A stretch of 63,519 nt of DNA from Vibrio sp. 99-70-13A1 (GTDB lineage Bacteria; Pseudomonadota; Gammaproteobacteria; Enterobacterales; Vibrionaceae), in assembly GCF_013114625.1 (NCBI RefSeq), contig NZ_VTXD01000028.1, positions 1 to 63,519 on the forward strand. The letters are read 5' to 3'. Made by a program: the position numbers and the translations under genes. Numbering within the stretch: position 1 is the first letter of the stretch; each line of letters opens with the position of its first letter. The notes under the pieces are model-generated. The model did no database searches, was not told the DNA's origin, and saw only the letters and a list, made by a program, of their open reading frames with translations. This document shows positions 52,770 to 60,732 of this stretch, in pieces.

Positions 52770-53744
52770 ATGAGTCAGTCTAACAGTACGATATTGACAG
52801 AAAGTGGAACAAATGAACTTGAAATCATTGAGTTTCATTTGATTAAGCAGCTACCAAATGGTGGCACAAAAACGTGCTACTACGGTATTAACGTTGCGAA
52901 AGTTCGTGAAGTGATTCAAGTACCTGATACGACGGACTACCCTAATGCCCAGCCTCATATGGTCGGTGTATTTTCTTCTCGTGACATTTTGACACCTTTA
53001 GTTGATTTAGGTGGCTGGCTTGGTGTTCGTACTAGCGAAAATATGGAAAAGAAATTCGTTATCGTGACTGACTTCAACAGAATGACGAATGGATTCCTTA
53101 TCGATAGCATTAGCCGTATTCACCGTATTTCTTGGAATGATGTGGAATCACCAAGTCAATTTTTAGAAGCTGGTGAACAGGATTGTGTGGTTGCGGTTGT
53201 TCGTAAAGATGGCAACTTGATCATGATTCTAGATTTCGAAAAAATCATTGCGGATATCAACCCAGAGTTGAGCATGGAGAAGTATGACGTAACGGAGGAC
53301 AAATCGGTTGATTTGAACCAGAGAATGATCACCAAACGTAATGGTAAAACTATTATGGTTGTTGATGACTCTGCGTTTATCCGTAACCTAATCCAAGATA
53401 CGCTTACCTCGGCAGGTTACAACGTTATTGCTTGTAAAGATGGTGGTGAAGGTCATGACAAGCTAATGGAGCTTGCAGAATCAGCGAAGGCTGAGAATTT
53501 ACCCATTGATGATTTAATCGATGCAATTGTGACCGATGTAGAAATGCCGAGAATGGATGGTATGCACCTTCTAAAACGTCTACGTGACAGTGAAGCTTAT
53601 GCGGTAACACCAATAGTGATGTTCTCATCATTAATGAGTGAAGATAACCGTGCAAAAGCTATTGCTTTAGGCGCCAATGATACGATCACTAAACCTGAGA
53701 TCGGCAAAATGGTGACTATGATGGATAAATATATCTTCTCATAA
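52770..53744 (+). CDS. cheV: Chemotaxis protein CheV
   Basis: A 324-residue coupling protein. A CheW-like domain covers about 12-170 (YYGINVAKVREVIQ, MVGVFSSRDILTPLVDLGGWLG) and a C-terminal receiver about 190-322, with Asp256 in VTDVEMPRMDG and Lys in DTITKPEIG. It couples chemoreceptors to CheA and is thought to act in adaptation or phosphate buffering. It may serve receptors such as the MCP at 16735, but the core che operon is elsewhere. Confidence 0.96.
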   Translation: MSQSNSTILTESGTNELEIIEFHLIKQLPNGGTKTCYYGINVAKVREVIQVPDTTDYPNAQPHMVGVFSSRDILTPLVDLGGWLGVRTSENMEKKFVIVTDFNRMTNGFLIDSISRIHRISWNDVESPSQFLEAGEQDCVVAVVRKDGNLIMILDFEKIIADINPELSMEKYDVTEDKSVDLNQRMITKRNGKTIMVVDDSAFIRNLIQDTLTSAGYNVIACKDGGEGHDKLMELAESAKAENLPIDDLIDAIVTDVEMPRMDGMHLLKRLRDSEAYAVTPIVMFSSLMSEDNRAKAIALGANDTITKPEIGKMVTMMDKYIFS

Positions 53745-53793
53745 TTTGACGCGATTGATGTGTAACCATGCGGGTGTGAATTAATCGCGTAAG

Positions 53794-53811
53794 AAAGAGA
53801 AAGAGAAAGAG
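53794..53811. repeat. AAAGAG x3 hexamer repeat after cheV
   Basis: Three perfect AAAGAG copies (plus a degenerate fourth, AAATAG), 50 bp after the cheV stop. Confidence 0.85.
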
Positions 53812-53976
53812 AAATAGATTTAGAAATAAGAGTGACGTGAAAGATCAGCCTCTGACTGTGCTATACGTCACTTAGCTTACATTTAATTTGTGCCTTAGAT
53901 TCATTAATGTTTTTCCGTTTGTAGGGATAATAGAAACGGCAATGTTCTACTAGAATATTGTTATTAGTTTTACAGT

Positions 53977-54036
53977 GTAAATGGTCGCAAAAAACCATTT
54001 GTACTTCCCCTACATAAGGCAGCGAAAAAGCTGCTT
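53977..54036 (+). promoter_or_regulatory. Two hairpins in the kbl leader
   Basis: AAATGG/CCATTT (53979-53984, 53995-54000) followed by GCAGC-GAAAAA-GCTGC (54019-54034, extendable outwards), 26 nt before kbl's ribosome site (AAGGA). They may be a structured leader or an attenuator. They do not match a riboswitch I know. A further 8-bp dyad, AGTGACGT/ACGTCACT, lies at 53831-53872. Confidence 0.45.
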
Positions 54037-54062
54037 CATAATAATTATGAAGGAATTGGATA

Positions 54063-55256
54063 ATGTCTTCTGCATTCTATCAACAAATTCAGAACCAAAT
54101 CGAAGAAGTAAAAGCTGAAGGTCTTTACAAATCTGAGCGCATCATCACTTCTGCTCAAAAAGCTGCAGTTTCTATCTCTACCGGTGAAGAAGTTCTAAAC
54201 TTCTGTGCGAACAACTATTTAGGTCTTGCTAACCACCCTGCGCTTATCGAAGCGGCGAAACAAGGTATGGATGAGCACGGTTTCGGCATGGCTTCTGTAC
54301 GTTTTATTTGTGGTACTCAAGACTCTCATAAAGAGCTAGAGCAAAAGCTATCTACCTTCCTTGGTAAAAAAGACACGATTCTTTACACATCTTGCTTTGA
54401 TGCAAACGCAGGTCTATTCGAAACCATTCTTGGTAAAGAAGACGCAATCATCTCTGATGCACTAAACCACGCATCGATCATCGATGGTGTTCGCCTTTGT
54501 AAAGCGATGCGTTTCCGTTATTCAAATAACAACATGGAAGAGCTAGAGCAGCAACTAATCGCGGCTAAAGAAGCGGGTGCTCGTAATACTCTTATCGTAA
54601 CTGACGGTGTGTTCTCTATGGACGGCGTAGTCGCTAACCTTCCTGCTATCTGTGACCTTGCTGACAAGTATGGCGCACTAGTGATGGTTGATGATTCTCA
54701 CGCAGTCGGCTTCATGGGTGAAAATGGCGCGGGTACTCATGAGTTCCACAACGTTGTTGACCGTATCGACATCATCACCGGTACGCTTGGTAAAGCAATG
54801 GGCGGCGCTTCAGGCGGTTACACTTCTGGTAAGAAAGAAGTCATTGATTGGTTACGTCAGCGTTCTCGTCCTTACCTATTCTCTAACTCTGTTGCTCCTG
54901 CAATCGTATCTGCATCTATCCGTGTTCTAGATCTTCTAGCGGAATCTGGCGACCTACGTACTCAACTATGGGAAAACTCTGCTCACTTCCGCGCTCGCAT
55001 GGAAGACGCTGGTTTCACTATGGGCGGTGCTGATCACGCAATCATCCCAATCATGCTTGGTGATGCAAAAGTTGCGGCTGAATTCGCAGAGCGCGCTCTA
55101 GAGAAAGGCATCTACGTTGTAGGTTTCTCTTTCCCTGTCGTACCAAAAGGTCAAGCTCGTATCCGTACGCAAATGTCTGCTGCACATTCTCGTGAGCAAT
55201 TAGACAGCGCAATCGATGCGTTCATCCAAGTTGGTAAAGACATGGGTATTATCTAA
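54063..55256 (+). CDS. kbl: 2-amino-3-ketobutyrate CoA ligase (glycine C-acetyltransferase)
   Basis: A 397-residue PLP enzyme of the alpha-oxoamine synthase family. It joins 2-amino-3-ketobutyrate with CoA to give glycine and acetyl-CoA, the second step of threonine breakdown after Tdh. Visible motifs: FCANNYLGLANHP, the DGVFSMDGVVANLP and VMVDDSHAVGFMG segments, and the PLP lysine in TGTLGKAMGGASGGY. Length equals E. coli Kbl (398). It lies 128 bp upstream of tdh in the same direction. Codon use is biased towards highly expressed codons. Confidence 0.98.
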   Translation: MSSAFYQQIQNQIEEVKAEGLYKSERIITSAQKAAVSISTGEEVLNFCANNYLGLANHPALIEAAKQGMDEHGFGMASVRFICGTQDSHKELEQKLSTFLGKKDTILYTSCFDANAGLFETILGKEDAIISDALNHASIIDGVRLCKAMRFRYSNNNMEELEQQLIAAKEAGARNTLIVTDGVFSMDGVVANLPAICDLADKYGALVMVDDSHAVGFMGENGAGTHEFHNVVDRIDIITGTLGKAMGGASGGYTSGKKEVIDWLRQRSRPYLFSNSVAPAIVSASIRVLDLLAESGDLRTQLWENSAHFRARMEDAGFTMGGADHAIIPIMLGDAKVAAEFAERALEKGIYVVGFSFPVVPKGQARIRTQMSAAHSREQLDSAIDAFIQVGKDMGII

Positions 55257-55384
55257 CTTTTTATCGAGTAGTTGGCTTTAAGCTAACGCCGTTATTGATT
55301 AGATATGAACTATATCCAATAGAACATATAGATTTCTGATTCTCACCTAACTTTGAGTTTAGGTGAGATGAACTAGGTAACATT

Positions 55385-56416
55385 ATGAAAATTAAAGCAC
55401 TTTCTAAACTTAAGCCAGAAGAAGGCATTTGGATGACCGAGGTTGAAAAACCTGAAATGGGTCATAATGATCTTCTTATTCGTATCAAGAAAACCGCAAT
55501 CTGTGGTACAGACGTACACATCTACAACTGGGATGAGTGGTCACAAAACACAATTCCAGTGCCTATGGTTGTAGGTCACGAATACGTGGGCGAAGTGGTT
55601 GGCATTGGCCAAGAAGTTCGTGGTTTTGAAATCGGCGATCGAGTATCTGGCGAAGGTCACATTACATGTGGTCACTGTCGTAACTGTCGTGGCGGTCGTA
55701 CTCACCTTTGTCGTAACACAACTGGTGTTGGTGTAAATCGCACTGGTGCGTTCTCTGAGTTCCTTGTGATCCCAGCGTTCAATGCATTTAAGATCCCTGC
55801 AGAAATCTCTGACGATTTAGCATCAATCTTTGACCCGTTTGGTAACGCAGTACACACAGCGCTTTCTTTTGACCTAGTAGGTGAAGACGTGCTAATCACT
55901 GGTGCTGGTCCAATCGGTATCATGGCTGCCGCTGTTGCTAAGCACGTTGGTGCTCGCCACGTGGTAATTACTGACGTAAACGAATACCGCCTAGATCTTG
56001 CTCGCCAAATGGGTGTAACTCGTGCTGTAAACGTGATGGAAGAGAAGCTTGAAGACGTAATGGCTGATCTTGGTATGACAGAAGGCTTCGATGTTGGTCT
56101 AGAAATGTCGGGTAACCCATCAGCGTTCAACAGCATGCTGACTAACATGAACCATGGCGGTAAGATTTCTCTACTAGGTATTCCACCATCAGACATGGCA
56201 GTAGATTGGAACCAAGTAATCTTCAAAGGTTTGGTTATCAAAGGTATCTACGGCCGTGAGATGTTCGAAACTTGGTACAAGATGGCGAGTTTGATTCAAT
56301 CTGGCCTAGATCTAACGCCAATCATCACTCATCACTTCAAAATTGATGACTTCCAAGCAGGCTTTGACGCTATGCGTAGCGGGCTTTCAGGCAAGGTTAT
56401 TCTTGATTGGGAGTAG
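55385..56416 (+). CDS. tdh: L-threonine 3-dehydrogenase
   Basis: A 343-residue zinc alcohol-dehydrogenase-family enzyme oxidising L-threonine with NAD to 2-amino-3-ketobutyrate. The catalytic zinc ligands are in AICGTDVHIYNWDEW (Cys38) and GHEYVGEVVG (His63). Structural zinc cysteines appear in CGHCRNCRGGRTHLC. The Rossmann motif is ITGAGPIGIMAA. It completes the Tdh-Kbl threonine pathway. In vibrios Tdh activity is also needed to make the autoinducer DPO, sensed by VqmA. A strong terminator follows. Confidence 0.98.
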   Translation: MKIKALSKLKPEEGIWMTEVEKPEMGHNDLLIRIKKTAICGTDVHIYNWDEWSQNTIPVPMVVGHEYVGEVVGIGQEVRGFEIGDRVSGEGHITCGHCRNCRGGRTHLCRNTTGVGVNRTGAFSEFLVIPAFNAFKIPAEISDDLASIFDPFGNAVHTALSFDLVGEDVLITGAGPIGIMAAAVAKHVGARHVVITDVNEYRLDLARQMGVTRAVNVMEEKLEDVMADLGMTEGFDVGLEMSGNPSAFNSMLTNMNHGGKISLLGIPPSDMAVDWNQVIFKGLVIKGIYGREMFETWYKMASLIQSGLDLTPIITHHFKIDDFQAGFDAMRSGLSGKVILDWE

Positions 56417-56487
56417 GTGAAAATCTGAAAAGGTTTGGCGTTCTATTAATGGTTTTTTTACTGGGTATGACCGCAGTAAAATGGAAG

Positions 56488-56540
56488 ATTTAGCCCCATT
56501 TAGCCCCATTTAGCCCTTTTAAAAGCCCCAATTTAGCCCC
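56488..56540. repeat. ATTTAGCCCC repeats in the tdh 3' region
   Basis: ATTTAGCCCC at 56488-56497 and 56498-56507, a third with one change at 56508-56517 and a fourth at 56531-56540. The last lies in the ascending arm of the tdh terminator, so the repeats look like copies of terminator sequence. Confidence 0.85.
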
Positions 56541-56582
56541 AAAACCCGATGGAATCACCCCATTAGTTTTTGGGGCTTTTTT
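56521..56582 (+). terminator. Terminator of tdh
   Basis: AGCCCCAAAA (56535-56544) pairs with TTTTGGGGCT (56568-56577) and six T residues close it (56577-56582). An alternative outer stem AAAAGCCCCA/TGGGGCTTTT (56521-56530, 56571-56580) competes, because the arm is duplicated by the ATTTAGCCCC repeats. Confidence 0.9.
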
Positions 56583-57105
56583 GTGTTTTTTATTTTTAAT
56601 ATCAATTGGTTAAAAGGGTATTTTGAACATTGGATATTCTAGGAAGTAGACCAATGGAATTTAATTTTAGCTTCATACAAGTTTAGTTGACGTATTTTGA
56701 ATACGCCCAGACAAACTCAAATCAATCGATTTGGAGAGCATTAGTTTGCTGAGGGAAAAAGACCCAATGGTGAACGTCTGACTTTCATAGTTGTGTTTTT
56801 ACAACGTTGAAACAGAGGGTTTTTGGTGTTTATGCTACTACTCGACTTATACAGAGATAAGTTTTGACCCAACTCTCCGAGTCTTCGTCAGGAACAAACT
56901 GCTTTTCGGTGGGATTTTCAATTTACTCTGCTCAGAGATTTCGGGGATATTGGTGGTGTTGATGATTTTTCAATTATCTTCGGGGAAGTTAGGCGGCTAA
57001 AAAGGAAATATTTTGGTAACAAAAATTGGCTTTAGAAGAACTGAGAAAGTTATTTTTGATAGAGCATGAATACTCAGGTTGTCGCTGTTAGCTATTGCAA
57101 CTTAG
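56583..57105. other. Left flank of the mobile island, no gene seen
   Basis: About 520 bp between the tdh terminator and the integrase 3' region. A 69-codon frame at 56791-57000 has no ribosome site or family character. An attachment site is expected near here but I could not identify flanking direct repeats. Confidence 0.4.
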
Positions 57106-57147
57106 GGTACTGTCGACTTAGCAGTCAGCGCATCAGTTGACAGTACC
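57106..57147. repeat. 13-bp inverted repeat downstream of the integrase
   Basis: GGTACTGTCGACT (57106-57118) and AGTTGACAGTACC (57135-57147) are complementary except for one position, loop of 16 nt. It lies 100 bp beyond the integrase stop without a T-run: a terminator, an att-region structure, or a mobile-element relic. Confidence 0.6.
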
Positions 57148-57247
57148 TACCTTTCTAATACACTAGGGTTGAAGAGGTCTACCGATACTAAAACATCTCC
57201 AGTTTTTCTCGGCAAATTATGTACTAACTCTAATGCAGTATGCTCCA

Positions 57248-58474
57248 TTATAAATTGCTAGGGTGAACTTTACGTAACTCACTCCAAGCACGATCTGACT
57301 CCTTCTTATTTGACTCTGCAAGCCATTTTCCATAAATCTTAGCAACCATAGTAATATCAGCATGACCCATTTGTTGAGCTAAATAGGTAATATTTACGTT
57401 AGCGTGAGTGATCATCCAACTTGCATAGGTGTGGCGGAGTTGGTACTGGTTGCGATACTCAATACCAGCTTTATCACATAGGTTCCGCCAGATACGGTTT
57501 AAGCCACGGCTGCCATAGTAATCATAATCACTTCGTTTTTGCGCTCTGACAACTTTAGGGTTAAAGACAAAGTGCAGATTTTCTTTCTTGATAACATTTC
57601 CTGGAAACTCAACATCGTACTCTTTTATTGGCAGAGAACATGTCAGTAGTATCTGTGATTGTAATGCTTCAATAGCTGGTGGCATCAAGTCGACAAAACG
57701 CTCAGTGTCCGTTTTTGTTGTTTTGAGTCCACGGTCAACATAGCTAGAGCGACGAATATGGATAGTACGATTCTCAAAATCAACATCTTCCCATGCTAGT
57801 GCGCATAACTCACCAGTTCTAATCCCAGTGTAAGCAAAAGTGGTAATGATATTTTTGTGTTGAAGCTGGAAACTGCTTTCTAGAGCTGTTCTCACTTCTT
57901 CAACCGAAAACGGTTGGATATCTGCATCAGCTTCTTTAACTCGGGTTAGAACGTCTGATAAATCTTTTTCTACGTATTCCATCTTATGAAGCCAAGTTAA
58001 AAATGCATTGATCGTCACAAGGTTTCGGTTGATCGTTTTTCCTCCTCGACCTTGAACCAATTCACTCTTGAACTGCATTAAGCTTCGTGGCGAGAGAGTA
58101 TCAGTACTTCGTTTTGAACCATAAGCTTTGCAGAAATCACGAAGTACCCACTTGTATCGTTGAAGTGTTGAGCGTCTAACGTCATAGGCTTTTGTTTCAA
58201 GAAATTGCTTCGCTAAGTCAAGTACACTTTCTCCTGCTGGCTTTCCAAATCCATGTCTTGACTTGGGAAAATGTTTCGCATAATTGAATACGCCAATCTT
58301 AATCTCGTACAAAATGCTTTCACGTTTGTTGCTAGCAAACTTGATGTTTTGTTTAGTTACCTTTAATCCAAGCGACTCACGGTAACGCTTACCGTTGTAG
58401 TAGAAAACGATACGTAATGATAATCCATGGTATTCAATACCAGGTGGTAGCTTTAATGATGAATTCGGTGCCAT
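57248..58474 (-). CDS. int: Tyrosine-type site-specific integrase
   Basis: A 408-residue phage/island integrase. An Arm-type N-terminal domain (DUF3596-like) covers about 1-90 (LPPGIEYHGLSLRIVFYYNG), a core-binding SAM-like domain about 90-175, and a catalytic domain about 185-390. The catalytic set is visible: Arg in YTGIRTGELCAL, His-x-x-Arg region LRHTYASWM, the His in QQMGHADITM and the nucleophile Tyr in KIYGKW. The ATG at 58474 has AGGAG 8 nt upstream; a GTG at 58483 overlaps that site. It overlaps the excisionase-like gene by 22 nt. It looks intact although the rest of the element is not. Confidence 0.94.
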   Translation of the reverse strand: MAPNSSLKLPPGIEYHGLSLRIVFYYNGKRYRESLGLKVTKQNIKFASNKRESILYEIKIGVFNYAKHFPKSRHGFGKPAGESVLDLAKQFLETKAYDVRRSTLQRYKWVLRDFCKAYGSKRSTDTLSPRSLMQFKSELVQGRGGKTINRNLVTINAFLTWLHKMEYVEKDLSDVLTRVKEADADIQPFSVEEVRTALESSFQLQHKNIITTFAYTGIRTGELCALAWEDVDFENRTIHIRRSSYVDRGLKTTKTDTERFVDLMPPAIEALQSQILLTCSLPIKEYDVEFPGNVIKKENLHFVFNPKVVRAQKRSDYDYYGSRGLNRIWRNLCDKAGIEYRNQYQLRHTYASWMITHANVNITYLAQQMGHADITMVAKIYGKWLAESNKKESDRAWSELRKVHPSNL

Positions 58475-58638
58475 CTGTTCCACTCCTCAATATCAGCCAT
58501 CCATGTGCCATTAATTTTCATAAAAACTGTCGATGGGTAACAGCCTTCATGAATTCGATTACGCAGAGTTTTAGGTGACAACCCGATTAGGGTTGCGGCC
58601 TTGTTTAAGGTGATGATGGAAACTTGTTGTTCGATCAT
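58453..58638 (-). CDS. Excisionase/AlpA-like HTH protein
   Basis: A 61-residue protein with a MerR-like helix-turn-helix (ITLNKAATLIGLSPKTLRNRI) followed by a short wing (PSTVFMKINGTWMADIEEWNRW). Size and position directly upstream of, and overlapping, the integrase fit a recombination directionality factor or AlpA-type regulator. Confidence 0.82.
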   Translation of the reverse strand: MIEQQVSIITLNKAATLIGLSPKTLRNRIHEGCYPSTVFMKINGTWMADIEEWNRWHRIHH

Positions 58639-58645
58639 AAGTGCC

Positions 58646-58993
58646 TCACAAACTGGGTTGAATTGAGTTCAAAAAACTTACTCGTTTAGATTGATGAAGC
58701 TCCACAAGCTTGCCGAATGGGGAATGGGTGTATTCTTTGCTTGCGAGATTATTTAGATGAATATCATCGTGAATGTAGATACCACCGTGGGTTGATTTTG
58801 TAAGTTCTGAAGAGAGGCAACGAACTTCAATTTCTTTCACGGTATCTGTGCCAATTCTTTGAACTTTCAAACAAGATTTTGGCTCGTCTTTTTCTAAAAC
58901 CCAATAGTTCTCTGAAAGCAAAGATGCTGTGAGCGATAGAGCGACTTTATCTTCAACGGGAACCAAAACGTTTGAAGTACCAAATAGTGACAC
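58646..58993 (-). pseudogene. 5'-truncated island gene, unknown
   Basis: A 115-codon frame from GTG 58993 (MSLFGTSNVLVPVEDKVALS), ending 7 nt before the excisionase-like gene. No ribosome site precedes the GTG, and the same frame stays open upstream for about 20 codons (...VNLGSGFHYSS) right up to the transposase remnant near 59045. This suggests the gene lost its 5' end to that insertion. No family recognised. Confidence 0.5.
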
Positions 58994-59052
58994 CGATGAA
59001 TAGTGAAAACCTGAGCCAAGGTTAACCTGAAGGCAGCTGTTTAAGGTGTAGT

Positions 59053-59531
59053 TATTTGAATGAAGTATTCATCAAGATAAATGGCGTATTACATTACCTC
59101 TGGCGAGCGGTTGATCAAGATGGTGACGAGATAGTTATTTTAGTTCAAAAGCGGAAAGATAAAGCGGCAGCATTAAGATTTTTCAAGCGCTTATTGAAAG
59201 TGAGGGCGCAACGCCGTTAAAGGTGGTGACGAATAAAATAGCCAGCTATGCTGCTGCCAAAAATAAGCTTCTACCCAGCATTAAACACTTTAAAACTCAG
59301 AATGAGAACAACGGTTGCGAGTTATCTCACCAACCTACGCGACAGCAAGAAAGGCAAATGCGTCTATTCAAGTCTCATGGTCAAGTGCAGCGATTTTTGA
59401 GTTGCCATGGCGTGGTGAATAACTTATTTCGACCGGGCCGTCATTTGATGCAAGCCAAGCACTATCGACTTTTCCGTGAACGATCACTTGTAGAGTGGGG
59501 TAGGGTGACTTGTATCCAAAATTCAGGGTAG
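59053..59531 (+). pseudogene. Broken IS6-family transposase
   Basis: Remnant of an IS6-type DDE transposase in two frames. The first (about 59053-59200) reads LNEVFIKINGVLHYLWRAVD and onward through QKRKDKAAALRFFKRLL. The second (from about 59200 to the stop at 59529) reads EGATPLKVVTNKIASYAAAK and ends after ELSHQPTRQQERQMRLFKS and GRHLMQAKHYRLFRERS. A deletion of one base near 59196-59200 breaks the frame, the N-terminal half is missing, and the first catalytic Asp of the family motif (LDEVF) is Asn here. No terminal inverted repeats were found. Confidence 0.88.
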
Positions 59532-59592
59532 GGTGTCGTGAAGTGAGTTTTGACGCCCAATTTAGATAAGTTGGCAGTACCAGCATGACAAG

Positions 59593-59603
59593 CCCCCCCC
59601 CCC
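59593..59603. repeat. Run of 11 C
   Basis: Eleven consecutive C residues between the transposase remnant and the minus-strand gene at 59613; possible slippage or sequencing-error site. Confidence 0.9.
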
Positions 59604-59612
59604 TCGACACAA

Positions 59613-59975
59613 CTATAACGTAGTCAAAGCAACGCACCTGTTACCTAACAGGGTCGACAACGTTGCGATCATTGGTTTGTTAATGTAATCGCTTTCTACT
59701 GCTACGTCGTCAAGCCAGTAGATATCAGCAAGTAGGTGAAGATCTTCAATCAATGCTTGGCAATTTTCTTTAGTCACTTTTGATATGTCACTAGGGAAAT
59801 CATCACTGAGATCGACAATGATTACTCGTTGGTGCTTTTTTAGCTTCAATCTTACAATATCTTCTAAATCGGACATGCTTTTCTCTCTGTGGAAAATAAA
59901 CATCACACTTTGACCCTCTCCGATATCGTAGATCTTATAGCGTCGATCATTGAGATAAATAATATTGAATTTCAT
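59613..59975 (-). CDS. Hypothetical protein, faintly alpha/beta-hydrolase-like, maybe truncated
   Basis: A 120-residue protein. YKIYDIGEGQSVMFIFHREK and RVIIVDLSDDFPSD recall the first strands of alpha/beta hydrolases, and an Asp-rich segment (DIYWLDDVAVESDY) sits where the nucleophile elbow would be, but no GxSxG is present. It ends next to the C-run and transposase remnant, so it may have lost its 3' half. Function unknown. Confidence 0.5.
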   Translation of the reverse strand: MKFNIIYLNDRRYKIYDIGEGQSVMFIFHREKSMSDLEDIVRLKLKKHQRVIIVDLSDDFPSDISKVTKENCQALIEDLHLLADIYWLDDVAVESDYINKPMIATLSTLLGNRCVALTTL

Positions 59976-60284
59976 GTTATCGATTCCTCAGGATTTAAAT
60001 AATTAGCCAAAATGAAAATGTTGATTTGGCATTAGACGTTAATTTTTTTACTCAATGTCGTTTGAATTGAGTTTGCTTAACTTCACTAAAAGACTCAAAG
60101 AATTAGAGAAATTCAAATGTGAATCTCTGAAGTCATATTTGAATTTCTGTAAACCATATTCAGGACATCGTTGGTAATTTATGATCACTGCATTCATGGT
60201 TTTCTAGGAAAGGAAACTTAATGCAGCAAAGGAAATAGGTTCAAAAAAGAATCTAAGTAGCATCAATCCACAGTTGTTAATCCT
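59976..60284. other. Intergenic, no gene seen
   Basis: About 310 bp, AT-rich, between divergent genes; the right boundary of the decayed island may fall here. No repeats matching the left flank were found. Confidence 0.35.
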
Positions 60285-60722
60285 ATGAAAAATTTCAATA
60301 AATATCTTTTGTTATTCTCTCTTCTTGTAAACGGTTTTTTCTCAAGTTTTGCATGGTCTTCGAGCTCGATGTTGGAGGACGTGTCTGCAATAGCCAAGCT
60401 CATTTATGACAGTGAACCTCAAATTCAAGCAACGAGTGATGTCAAACAAATCAGTAATAATCAATCTCTGACGTATCGAATTACAAAGGAAGAAGCCGAA
60501 AGTGATTTATGGTCGATTGTGATCGTGGATGAGCAAAGTAATGAGATAGTAGATGGTGGTCAGAAATTGATTACTAATATCGATAATATGAACTTCCATC
60601 GAGAACTCGATGGCAGCTTAGTGATCAAAATATCAAAGTACCGACCTGGTGGTGTGAATGCTACGAACTGGTTACAGGCCCCAGAAGGTAGCTTTTATCT
60701 CGTGAAGTACGTGTACTTATAG
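60285..60722 (+). CDS. Secreted DUF1214-like protein upstream of secD2
   Basis: A 145-residue protein. The signal peptide covers about 1-24 (MKNFNKYLLLFSLLVNGF...AWS). The C-terminal part matches the DUF1214 end: DLWSIVIVDEQSNEIVDGG, then GGVNATNWLQAPEGSFYLVKYVYL-type. It is a short version of that domain. It ends 10 bp before secD2, in the position where Vibrio alginolyticus carries the secretion-monitoring arrest peptide VemP, but the C-terminus does not resemble the VemP arrest motif as I recall it. Whether it is a regulator or an unrelated neighbour is open. Confidence 0.65.
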   Translation: MKNFNKYLLLFSLLVNGFFSSFAWSSSSMLEDVSAIAKLIYDSEPQIQATSDVKQISNNQSLTYRITKEEAESDLWSIVIVDEQSNEIVDGGQKLITNIDNMNFHRELDGSLVIKISKYRPGGVNATNWLQAPEGSFYLVKYVYL

Positions 60723-60732
60723 GGTAAAGAAC

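Noticed and set aside
53977..54036. Threonine or glycine riboswitch before kbl
   Set aside because: Only two simple hairpins; the conserved glycine-riboswitch core is not visible and no threonine riboswitch is known to me.
56791..57000. 69-codon frame between tdh and the integrase
   Set aside because: No ribosome site and no family resemblance.
59593..59603. 11-C run as a phase-variation tract
   Set aside because: It lies outside any convincing coding sequence or promoter; kept only as a repeat.
60285..60722. Calling this gene vemP
   Set aside because: Position and signal peptide fit, but the C-terminal sequence is DUF1214-like and lacks the VemP arrest sequence as I remember it.
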